Assembly (NCBI GenBank): GCA_964343305.1
Contig: CAYFJO010000294.1
Span: 1 to 13,434, forward strand
Direction of reading: 5' to 3'
DNA from: CAYFJO01 sp964343305
GTDB lineage: Bacteria; Planctomycetota; Planctomycetia; Pirellulales; Pirellulaceae
Length of the DNA: 13,434 nucleotides
Numbering within the stretch: position 1 is the stretch's first letter; each line of letters opens with the position of its first letter. Shown here piece after piece: positions 1-7,194 of this stretch. A program made the position numbers and the translations under genes. The notes under the pieces were generated by a model. The model did no database searches. It saw nothing but the letters and a program-made list of their open reading frames with translations, and was not told the DNA's origin.

Positions 1-20
1 GTTAGGGTCATACCGCTTCT

Positions 21-2684
21 TCAAAAATCATGCAAGGTGCGCTGTACAACTAAAATGGTTAATGCACGGCGGAAGTCTCTTTCCGAGCTTTCGATCTCAC
101 ACCCTCGACGTTTCGCGACCGCGAGATTCTTTAGCGTTCGCACGAGATTTCGATGATCGGAACCAACCGTTTGCTCTTTGATCTTAAGAGCCCGTTCAAA
201 ATGACTGCGTGCGCCTCCAACATCACCATTTGCTAGGCGTAACGACCCAATATTACTCAGTGTCGTTGCGAGGTTTACACTTCGCGACCCTTCCGTTTGT
301 TCCCAAATGTCTGAAGCTCGAACATACATAGCTTCCGCCGTAGCAAAGTCTCCACGACGCTTGACCAATCTTGCCAAATTGTTGGTGCATTTTGCGATAT
401 CGAATCTTGAAGAATCGGGTGCCTGTTCGTGAAGTTTGAGGGATGCGTGCGAAAGTGACTCAGCCTTTCCAAAGTTCCCAATCGATTCGCATGCCAACGC
501 CATTGAACTTAGAAGACGCCCTTTATGAATTAGCGAAACGTGTTGTAGCGCATCAAAGTTCTTTAGGGCTTGATGGTACGAATGTAGTTCATCCTTCGGT
601 AAGCCGAGGCAACGTAATAGAGATCCAAGTTTGTGCAGGGCATTTAGCGACCGAATGGAGCCGTTCCACCTTTGAGAAAGCACATCGACAAATCGTCTCA
701 TTTCCGCACGAATGTCGTAATGCGCCCCGAGCGGAGCCCAATACGTGATCAAGTCATACGGAAAGTCTGCGTCTCGAACCCACTCTTCATACGTTTCCCC
801 TCTCCAATGAAGAAACACTTCTGGGTTACAGAGGCATGCTTTCAATCTGGACCAGGCGTTTAGTCGCAAGAGCTGCCACGGAAGTTCTTGAATCTTTCGT
901 GGGCCCGCATCCACGTGGCTATCGAAGAAATGCGCAACCTCTTCACGTGCTTTGCGAAGTTGTTCTTTCGTCTCAAGGTAGTACCTTTCGACAGCAAATC
1001 GAAATTGGCCGTGATAGAACGCGAGCAAATCACCACGTCGCATAAGGTAGGAGCGAAGCAATCGCTCTAGGGCAGCGACATTTCCTTGTAGATCTCCATG
1101 ATGTGGATTGATCGCGCCAACCAATTCTACGTGCGATAAACCGTATCGACTGACTGCAAGCAGTGACGCAAACTTGGGAACTAAATCCACTCCAATCCGT
1201 TTGCCCTGCGCGTCGCGGAACCCTTCGTCTTTCGACAATCGATCCAAGATCCAACGGAACAGATCGACGGTACGCTGAGGGAGTTGCTCAATGCGGGCGG
1301 TGATTTCGTCGTAGATGCCGAGCGTGCGAAGTTCCTCGAGGGCGGCCAGCAGATAAAGTGGATTGCCGCTGTCGGTCTTGGCCAGCAGCAAGTCGATCTG
1401 CTGGGGCTCCATGCGTTTGTGATACCGCTTTAACACCGAGTGGATAATCGCGCGGGCATCGGCCGGCTGAAGCGGTTCGATCACGAGCGGCTCGCGGCAG
1501 GCGGGATGAGCGGTCAGGGCCTCAAGAGCCGGATGTTCGAGCGAGCTGGCGATGATTCGAACATGCGGCGGCAGTTTTTCTTTTTGCGGGAGCCAAAACA
1601 GCGTGTGAGCATTGTCCGTCGCATCCAATTGGTCGAGCGCGTCGATCACGATGACCACACGCTGGGAAGTCGGTACGTAGCAGAGCAATTCGGCGAATCG
1701 CGGTATCAGCTCTTTGGTCTCGTGTGGAATCGAATCGACCTCATCGCCCAACTCGTGGCATAAGCGGCGGAGCATGCGGCGCAAATCGGTGGAGCCGGCA
1801 CTTGCACCGATAAAATGTGGAATGATTTTAAGTAGCTGAGTTCGTGAGACTTCAGACGAGGTCTGAAGTTTGGCAACTTCAGCTACATAACTCGCCAGCA
1901 ATGCCGATTTGCCGGAGCCGGGTTCGCCGGTGATTGGCAGAATGTTCTGTTCGTCGTCACTCGTGGCGAATGTTTCTAAATCGTTGAGCAACGATTGTCG
2001 GCTGTCGACGGGCACGTAGCGCTCGACGCGCTCGCTGATGAACTGGTCCATGGCCGCGTTTTCTTCCGCAAACTCGTCGAGTTGCTCGGTCGATTCGCCA
2101 GCGAAGTCTTGTTCGATTGCGTTCAATAAATGGTTGAAAACTTCGTTGCCGAATTCATCCAAACTTGCCAGGCGTTGCTGTGCTGCGTCCCACTGGCCAT
2201 AGTCAATTGCTTTGTACTTGTTGGCGATGACAATTTCGTCTTTTAATTGCTTGAGCTGTTTCGCTTCGTCGCTGCCAGAAGGTTCGGCGTAAACCGCGTC
2301 GCGCTTGGCCAATTCGTTAGTGACATGGTCCCGGCGGAAAAAGAAAAAGTGGCAGTTGCGGTTTTCCGGGTGGCCAAATGCCGCGTACGTCACTTCGTCG
2401 TGCGTAATCGACTGTTCGTGACCCGGTGGAATCCAGCCATATCGCCCGCCTAGGACGCAGAGAAAGAGATCGCATTCGTCAATCACTTCACGGCACACCT
2501 CAAGCGCATCTTGTTCGTCGGTCACGCCCCAGCGGAGATCGACGTCGACCAAATGAATCCGCCACTTGAACAACTCTTCGCGCAAGCGCGGAAACACAAA
2601 CCGGACTAAATGATTCCGCTCCGTCTGCATGTCTCGAAAGGTCGAAGAAATGAAAATGCGAACAGTTTGCCATGTTGAAGCCAT
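21..2684 (-). CDS. STAND NTPase: DUF4062 + NACHT/AAA + TPR repeats
   Basis: 887-residue cytoplasmic protein with no signal peptide or membrane segment. Residues 8-110 form a DUF4062 domain (RIFISSTFRDMQTERNHL, then DLRWGVT, CDLFLCVLGGRYG and ITHDEVTYA). The NACHT-type ATPase spans about 225-480, with Walker A GEPGSGKS at 253-260 and Walker B VVIVIDALDQLD at 343-354. Residues 500-660 are probably winged-helix or helical linker. Residues 720-882 hold about four TPRs with a 42-residue period, like kinesin-light-chain repeats; the last is degenerate. The order resembles nephrocystin-3, TEP1 and NWD1 in animals and bacterial STAND conflict proteins. By analogy the TPRs sense a ligand, the ATPase oligomerises and the N-terminus is the effector; this role is inferred. 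The start fits the domain edge and has AGG seven bases upstream. The coding sequence contains a palindromic element (1832-1886) and its 3' part is more AT-rich. Confidence 0.93.
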   Translation of the reverse strand: MASTWQTVRIFISSTFRDMQTERNHLVRFVFPRLREELFKWRIHLVDVDLRWGVTDEQDALEVCREVIDECDLFLCVLGGRYGWIPPGHEQSITHDEVTYAAFGHPENRNCHFFFFRRDHVTNELAKRDAVYAEPSGSDEAKQLKQLKDEIVIANKYKAIDYGQWDAAQQRLASLDEFGNEVFNHLLNAIEQDFAGESTEQLDEFAEENAAMDQFISERVERYVPVDSRQSLLNDLETFATSDDEQNILPITGEPGSGKSALLASYVAEVAKLQTSSEVSRTQLLKIIPHFIGASAGSTDLRRMLRRLCHELGDEVDSIPHETKELIPRFAELLCYVPTSQRVVIVIDALDQLDATDNAHTLFWLPQKEKLPPHVRIIASSLEHPALEALTAHPACREPLVIEPLQPADARAIIHSVLKRYHKRMEPQQIDLLLAKTDSGNPLYLLAALEELRTLGIYDEITARIEQLPQRTVDLFRWILDRLSKDEGFRDAQGKRIGVDLVPKFASLLAVSRYGLSHVELVGAINPHHGDLQGNVAALERLLRSYLMRRGDLLAFYHGQFRFAVERYYLETKEQLRKAREEVAHFFDSHVDAGPRKIQELPWQLLRLNAWSRLKACLCNPEVFLHWRGETYEEWVRDADFPYDLITYWAPLGAHYDIRAEMRRFVDVLSQRWNGSIRSLNALHKLGSLLRCLGLPKDELHSYHQALKNFDALQHVSLIHKGRLLSSMALACESIGNFGKAESLSHASLKLHEQAPDSSRFDIAKCTNNLARLVKRRGDFATAEAMYVRASDIWEQTEGSRSVNLATTLSNIGSLRLANGDVGGARSHFERALKIKEQTVGSDHRNLVRTLKNLAVAKRRGCEIESSERDFRRALTILVVQRTLHDF
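1832..1886. repeat. REP-like double-hairpin palindrome inside the NACHT coding region
   Basis: Two 26-base arms (1832-1857 and 1861-1886) are inverted copies matching at 20 of 26 positions, separated by GAG. The arms begin GTAGCTGA and end ACTTCAGAC. Each arm also folds on itself. The right arm forms a perfect 8-bp hairpin, CTGAAGTT-TGGC-AACTTCAG (1863-1882). The left arm forms a similar hairpin with one bulge (1836-1855). This is the form of REP/BIME-type or Rickettsia-palindromic-type elements. The element is translated as residues 267-284 of the STAND protein, directly after the Walker A helix, and keeps the frame open. No second copy is in this window, so membership of a repeat family is inferred. 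Confidence 0.75.
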
Positions 2685-2766
2685 CGTACGCCTGCCGTTG
2701 GAACGGAATGATGCAGTTCATCGTAGCCGATGATTCGGTCGCAGTGAACGAAATTGCGAAGTGCGA

Positions 2767-3183
2767 TCAAAGACTTTTGTTCGACTTCGACCAGTGAATT
2801 CGGGCGACGTACACGCTGCCGTCGGCGCCGAATTTGTTGTCCACTGGCAAGATGTAATTCGGTCCCCAGGTTTGCATCCATTCGGCGACGGTGACCCAGG
2901 TTTCGTTTTCGTTCACGTCTGTGACGCCGAAGTTGCCGAGCCGGGCGCCGCGCTCGGGGACGAGGACTTGTTCGGTCTTGCGGATTACGCGCAGGCGCTT
3001 GGGATCAACCTGAGCCATGAATAGCGGCGCGCGGTGGCGGAAGACGTGGTCGTTGTTCGCTCCGCGGCGCGTGTAAACCAGGAACAATGCGTCGCTGTGG
3101 GTGACCCAGTGTTGTGCCGCCCAAAGGCCGTTGTGGTTGTGATCGCGGAAAAACTGATCGTTCCGCCGCACACCACTTCCGAC
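2767..3183 (-). pseudogene. C-terminal remnant of a BNR/sialidase-like secreted protein
   Basis: About 138 codons open from an in-frame stop at 3184-3186 down to a TGA at 2767-2769. The translation contains DQFFRDHNHNGLWAAQHWV, HRAPLFMAQVDP, TEQVLVPERG and MQTWGPNYILPVDN, followed by VYVARIHW. I recognise this as the C-terminal part of planctomycete exo-alpha-sialidase/BNR-repeat proteins, which are normally several hundred residues long and carry a signal peptide. Only the last beta-propeller blades are present. The only possible starts are internal, such as GTG at 3169-3171, and there is no signal peptide. The stop lies where the family normally ends, so the 5' part has been lost. The fragment lies 82 bases upstream of the STAND gene on the same strand. 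It is most likely a non-functional leftover. Confidence 0.75.
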
Positions 3184-3321
3184 TCACGGAAGCCAGCGAC
3201 AACTTAATGCTTAAATTCGAACCAACGTCTTCTATCAAAGGTCCAATCAATCCGCTGGTCCTATGCGCAATCGAGATTGAGAAAGAGACGCCAAATGCAA
3301 CCCTGAACAAGGAATCATGAA

Positions 3322-4512
3322 TCATGGTTCGAAGTGTCGCAACAAGATTCGTCCAAGGACTTGCTTGCCGCGGCTGTTAGCGTGGATGATGTCGCGCATG
3401 AACCAGTCTGAGGGCCGATAGGATCGCAGGATGAAATCGTCCCAAGCGGATCTGATGTCCAGGTATTCTACTTTCTCGTCGCGTGCCATGTGTCGGAGTT
3501 TGTTGGGAAAGGCTTCCATCTGTCGCAACAGTTCGTCGCGCGGTCCGCGATGGCGACGGTAAGCGAAACGTTCGATCGTTTCGTGTGGAGTGACCGCGCC
3601 GGACATGACCATGATCTCGCAATCGGAACTGGAACGAATCTGGTGGATAACGTCACGAATGGATTCGACGTCGAAACCGTGACTGATGCCGCCGATCAGC
3701 ACCAGGTCGGGCTTGTAACGCAAGACGAATTCTTCCACGCGGCCTTGCTGTTTGTAGTATTGGCATCCCGTGCTGCTGCGCACCGACGTGATGACCTCGA
3801 TCTGCGATTTTGGATAATCCCGCTGAAGCAACGTTTCAAAATTAGAATTCGAAGTGTCATTGCAAATGCTGTCGCCCAGGATGACGATTCGCAGGCGTCC
3901 GCCCTCTTGTAATCGAGTCATCGTTTTCGGCAACAGCGAGCCACGATCGGCCGGCGGTCGGTATCGCATGACGGGGTTTTGCGATGCCAACGTGTCGGCC
4001 CACTTGGCAACGTCGGATAAGGTGACTCGTTCGATGTGTATGTCGTCGACAGACAGCGGACGGCTGCTCGCATGAAACTGAACTCGCATCTGACTTGACT
4101 GAAGCCGCCCTCGCACACACAGTTCGAATGGCTGCCAGTCGTCAGAAGGATCGACGCGGTCGTAGACATCGGCAACCAACGGTTTGTCGTTGCGGTCGTA
4201 AAAAGTCGCGGAGATGTAACAGGATTCGGCAACCCTCGTACGGCAGCGAATGCGGTAGTACTCGAACGCTTTCACCGCAACAGGCGGTGTTTGCCACTGC
4301 CCTTTGCGGCTCACCAGTGCCCGCTCGACATTGCCACCATCGAGTGGTTGCCCGTCTTTGTCCGTTCTGGCGGATCCTTTTTGGACGTCGGCATCTTCGC
4401 TTGGCGAATTGAAATCCGACTTGAACAGACGTTCTTCGGCACGGGCGGGTGACTGCAAAAGAAGGCCGGATATGAGGGCCGTCAATGAAAGAGACCGGAA
4501 GTAGTGATTCAT
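3322..4512 (-). CDS. Secreted SGNH/GDSL-family hydrolase with N-terminal beta-sandwich domain
   Basis: 396-residue exported esterase-like protein. I chose the start at 4512 because the sequence from there is a clear signal peptide with cleavage after ARA near residue 25. A longer frame to 4596 adds residues with no export signal. Residues about 27-165 look like a jelly-roll or galactose-binding-type domain. The SGNH domain covers about 205-396: block I is VILGDSICND with nucleophile Ser215, and block V is RDIIHAN with Asp374 and His377. Block III reads GGISHG at 274-279, so the usual GxND asparagine is not evident; I believe this is a subfamily trait. Likely substrates are acetyl or other esters on glycans, by family analogy. 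It is divergent from the 4642 gene across 129 bases. No strong Shine-Dalgarno site is visible. Confidence 0.85.
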   Translation of the reverse strand: MNHYFRSLSLTALISGLLLQSPARAEERLFKSDFNSPSEDADVQKGSARTDKDGQPLDGGNVERALVSRKGQWQTPPVAVKAFEYYRIRCRTRVAESCYISATFYDRNDKPLVADVYDRVDPSDDWQPFELCVRGRLQSSQMRVQFHASSRPLSVDDIHIERVTLSDVAKWADTLASQNPVMRYRPPADRGSLLPKTMTRLQEGGRLRIVILGDSICNDTSNSNFETLLQRDYPKSQIEVITSVRSSTGCQYYKQQGRVEEFVLRYKPDLVLIGGISHGFDVESIRDVIHQIRSSSDCEIMVMSGAVTPHETIERFAYRRHRGPRDELLRQMEAFPNKLRHMARDEKVEYLDIRSAWDDFILRSYRPSDWFMRDIIHANSRGKQVLGRILLRHFEP

Positions 4513-4630
4513 GTTTTGAGATGGACTCGCGTGAAAGAGCATACAGGTTGCGGTTCTGGTAGGATGTTTGATTGTATCCCGCCTGTGTTCCAACATCTAC
4601 ACATTGGTTTCCGGTCGCCAATTGCGCCTG

Positions 4631-4636
4631 AAAGGA
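4631..4636 (+). promoter_or_regulatory. Ribosome binding site fixing the start of the 813-residue protein
   Basis: AAAGGA lies five bases before ATG 4642. It is one of the clearer Shine-Dalgarno sites in the window and decides this start over the upstream in-frame ATG at 4504. Confidence 0.6.
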
Positions 4637-4641
4637 CCACG

Positions 4642-7083
4642 ATGAATCGTTTCTTAACCAAGTTCTTGACAGGTTGTGTTCTGTTGACGGTGGCAAGCAA
4701 TTCACCCGCCGGTGCTGCAACTCATCGTCTTTACCAGGGAATCACCGCATATGTCGACAATCGTGACGGGCGTGAATTCACCGTCGGGCTTGATGTGCGC
4801 GATCTGAATATCTTCGCTAACGGTCCGCGCGAGATTCTTTTCAAAGTCTACGATCCCGATGGAACGGCCGTGGTGCGCGAATACATTGCGGACGACGGTG
4901 TTGCCTCGAAACACTATCTGCCTCGGATCGGCGGCTGGGACCACGAGTTGGAGTATTACCAACTGTGCCGATCCAAAGGCACGCTGCCAATGGGCCGTTG
5001 GAGCGCGTGGTCGGAGCCGGCGCGGTTAGAGACGGTGACGGCACGCACATTCGAGCGAAAAATAAGCGGCGGCAAGAAGGGCGTGTATCGCATCGTGCTG
5101 GTCGGCGATCGCGATCACTATGTCAGTCTGTCTGTCGATCCAATGCTGCCGTACGGAGTTTGTGGACATACGACCTGGCTACACGGGCATGGCGACTTGT
5201 TGAAACAGAGCTTCATGTACGTGCCGAAGGGCGCAACCGGCATGCACGTTGCCTTGGCCGAACCGGACACGCCGCGCACTCGCCGCATGACAATCACCAC
5301 GCCCGACGGCAAAGTGCTCTTTGACAAGATTGCGGAGGGTGGGTTTTTGGAAACGAACGTCGCATTCGACAAAGGCCAGTACGACGACGCGTTGTTGCGT
5401 GTCGCTGTCTCCGACGGCGATGGCGACTACCTGTTGCGAGCCTCGTTGAAATACGCGGGCGGCGGATATGGCGGTACTGGTTCGCCGGCCTTGCTCTGCC
5501 CCGATCGGAAGACGGCGATGGCGTTGCGCGGCGGAGCGATTTATGCCGATGGCCGAGTCTACTGGCATCCGTGGCAAATCCGCCTCGACCGCTGGTTGGC
5601 CAACAACAAAGTCGATCCCGTGCTGGAGAAGACGCTCAGCCAGTTGCAAGCTTACTTCCGCCGAATCGGCCCCAGCGATGGGAGGGACGCCGCGGGCTGG
5701 GTCAATTGGGCTTATGGAATGGGCTATTACGGCTTTAAGATCTGGCGGCCGAGTTGGCTGTTGAGTAAAGATAAAACAACGCCGCCCGAATTGATGCCGA
5801 TCATCCGCGAAGCCTGTGTGATGACCGCCGATCGTTTGAGTTTTGCCCTAGACATGGAGCGAGTGAACGGCAACGCCTTCGCGCAGATTCCGGTCCACCT
5901 GTGGTACGCCCAGGCCATTACCGGCGACAAGCTGCTCCGTCAACGTTACGACGTTTGGTTCGAACGCTGGCGCAATGAAGGTTGGGGCGAAGGTGCCGGC
6001 ATCAGCCGCTCGGGCGATTCGCAGGAGCATTTCGGCCACGATGCGGATTACGGCTCGTACATCATCGACAACTGGCTGGGCAAGTTCGGCGGCGGCGGAA
6101 CTTGGGTAGCGGATGGTATTCTCGCCGACACCGATGACCCACGGTTTCAACAAGTTTTCGACCGCATGATGAACCTTTTCGCCCACGTGTATTGCCGCGA
6201 CACGCTGGCCTATCCTTGGAACTCGCGCATCAACGGTCGCATGAACGGTGCGGCTCAAAAGTTGGTTGAGAACAAATACGGATGGAAAGGCGATCCGGGG
6301 CCCGATCTGACCGTCAGTGTCAACGACGGCAACGAATGGTTCGCGGCGCGGCGCCCGAACTATTACATGGTGACGTTTCACGGCCGGCTGGCTCCGCGCT
6401 GGCTGACGGAAACGTTTTACGGCCAGATCGGTTTCGGTGGCGGTTGCATCGCCCAGTTGCACTTGCCCGGCAAAGGCACGGTCCTCAACTCAAATCCGTC
6501 CGGCCAATACGGCAAGAACATGCACATTTCGAACTGGCGGCGTTACCACATCCACGGCGTCGTCGGAGAAATGTGGGACGGCATCCCGTTCGCAGCCGGC
6601 ATCAGCGAACACGAAGACGCGCGGTTGGAAGGAAACACAGTGACGAGTTCCGGCAACGTTCGCGATCGCCACCTGCGTTCGATTCGAAAGTACACGTTCG
6701 GCCCCAAAGCGATCGATTGCGAGGTGCAACTCGGACAGCCACAGTACAAGGACCTGATGACACTGTGGAGCAAAGACCGCCTCTATGCGCACGTCCGGCT
6801 GGCCTACGAAATGATTCCGTTTACGGCTGGAACACCAACGTTGCTCGATGCCAGCAGCGGCAAACCACTCGGCGAATTGACCGACAAACCTGCGGAAGCG
6901 AAAACCATCGTCGTCGACCGCGGCGGTTACGGCGTGCGCATCGAACTGGCCAAACCGCAACGGGTTATGCTAGGTGCGAACAACACAATTCTCATCGAAC
7001 TCGTCGCACCGGACGGAGACAAACCCACATTCGCGGAAGAAGTAGCTCTAACATATCGGTTGTTGCCGTACAGCGACGATTAG
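4642..7083 (+). CDS. Large secreted protein, possibly polysaccharide-lyase-like (unrecognised family)
   Basis: 813-residue exported protein. The start at 4642 is supported by AAAGGA five bases upstream and a signal peptide cleaved after AGA near residue 26. An open frame back to 4504 would run into the divergent gene and lacks these signals. Residues about 27-290 are beta-rich. Residues about 305-620 are helical and rich in Trp, Tyr and Gly, with GWVNWAYGMGYYGF (352-365), GNAFAQIPVHLWYA (410-423), SQEHFGHDADYGSY (460-473) and DGNEWFAARRPNYY (562-575). Residues 640-813 are beta-rich again. Helical toroid followed by beta-sandwich is the plan of several polysaccharide lyases such as PL8 and the heparinase II/III-like families, and H463, H466, Y470 or R570/R571 could be active-site residues. 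This is fold-level inference; I cannot name the family. The neighbouring esterase-like genes fit a glycan role. Confidence 0.9.
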   Translation: MNRFLTKFLTGCVLLTVASNSPAGAATHRLYQGITAYVDNRDGREFTVGLDVRDLNIFANGPREILFKVYDPDGTAVVREYIADDGVASKHYLPRIGGWDHELEYYQLCRSKGTLPMGRWSAWSEPARLETVTARTFERKISGGKKGVYRIVLVGDRDHYVSLSVDPMLPYGVCGHTTWLHGHGDLLKQSFMYVPKGATGMHVALAEPDTPRTRRMTITTPDGKVLFDKIAEGGFLETNVAFDKGQYDDALLRVAVSDGDGDYLLRASLKYAGGGYGGTGSPALLCPDRKTAMALRGGAIYADGRVYWHPWQIRLDRWLANNKVDPVLEKTLSQLQAYFRRIGPSDGRDAAGWVNWAYGMGYYGFKIWRPSWLLSKDKTTPPELMPIIREACVMTADRLSFALDMERVNGNAFAQIPVHLWYAQAITGDKLLRQRYDVWFERWRNEGWGEGAGISRSGDSQEHFGHDADYGSYIIDNWLGKFGGGGTWVADGILADTDDPRFQQVFDRMMNLFAHVYCRDTLAYPWNSRINGRMNGAAQKLVENKYGWKGDPGPDLTVSVNDGNEWFAARRPNYYMVTFHGRLAPRWLTETFYGQIGFGGGCIAQLHLPGKGTVLNSNPSGQYGKNMHISNWRRYHIHGVVGEMWDGIPFAAGISEHEDARLEGNTVTSSGNVRDRHLRSIRKYTFGPKAIDCEVQLGQPQYKDLMTLWSKDRLYAHVRLAYEMIPFTAGTPTLLDASSGKPLGELTDKPAEAKTIVVDRGGYGVRIELAKPQRVMLGANNTILIELVAPDGDKPTFAEEVALTYRLLPYSDD

Positions 7084-7100
7084 ACACCGTCGCGTCGTCA

Positions 7101-7118
7101 AACGAAGACATTTTCGTT
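7101..7118 (+). terminator. Hairpin after the 813-residue gene
   Basis: AACGAA-GACATT-TTCGTT is a perfect 6-bp stem with a 6-base loop, starting 17 bases after the TAG. No uridine run follows, so it is at best a weak or factor-assisted terminator. It overlaps the palindrome at 7117-7162 by two bases. Confidence 0.3.
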
Positions 7119-7162
7119 GGACTCCGATCCGACCTCATCGTTCGGTCGGGACGGAGTCCCAA
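7117..7162. repeat. Intergenic REP-like palindrome
   Basis: The left arm (7117-7134, TTGGACTCCGATCCGACC) pairs with the right arm (7144-7162, GGTCGGGACGGAGTCCCAA), with one bulged base and two weak positions, around a 9-base loop. It lies between the 813-residue gene and the alpha/beta hydrolase gene. It could act as a terminator or attenuator, or be one copy of a dispersed GC-rich palindrome; I believe such 'GGGACTCCGTCCC' palindromes are common in planctomycete spacers. Confidence 0.55.
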
Positions 7163-7194
7163 CCTACATACATGTAACCAGAGATTGACAAGTC

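Noticed and set aside
21..2684. A multi-gene defence island
   Set aside because: Only the STAND protein has conflict-system features. The other genes in the window are exported metabolic or binding proteins.
3005..3325. A 106-codon minus-strand frame over the sialidase remnant and its upstream spacer
   Set aside because: Only its out-of-frame part overlaps the remnant. Residues from the spacer match no family I know, and no signal peptide continues into the remnant frame.
4513..4596. Longer N-terminus for the SGNH hydrolase
   Set aside because: It would bury the signal peptide behind 28 residues and overlap the upstream region of the divergent gene.
4504..4641. Longer N-terminus for the 813-residue protein
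   Set aside because: It would overlap the SGNH start and place 46 uncharacteristic residues before a clear signal peptide with a good ribosome binding site.
4513..4641. Promoter pair in the divergent spacer
   Set aside because: The spacer must hold promoters for both genes, but I found no -35/-10 combination on either strand convincing enough to list.
4142..4720. A 192-codon minus-strand frame overlapping the SGNH gene and the divergent promoter
   Set aside because: It is out of frame with the SGNH hydrolase, basic and without recognisable motifs.
5848..6462. A 204-codon antisense frame in the same gene
   Set aside because: It lies wholly within a well-supported gene and has no ribosome binding site, recognised domain or independent context.
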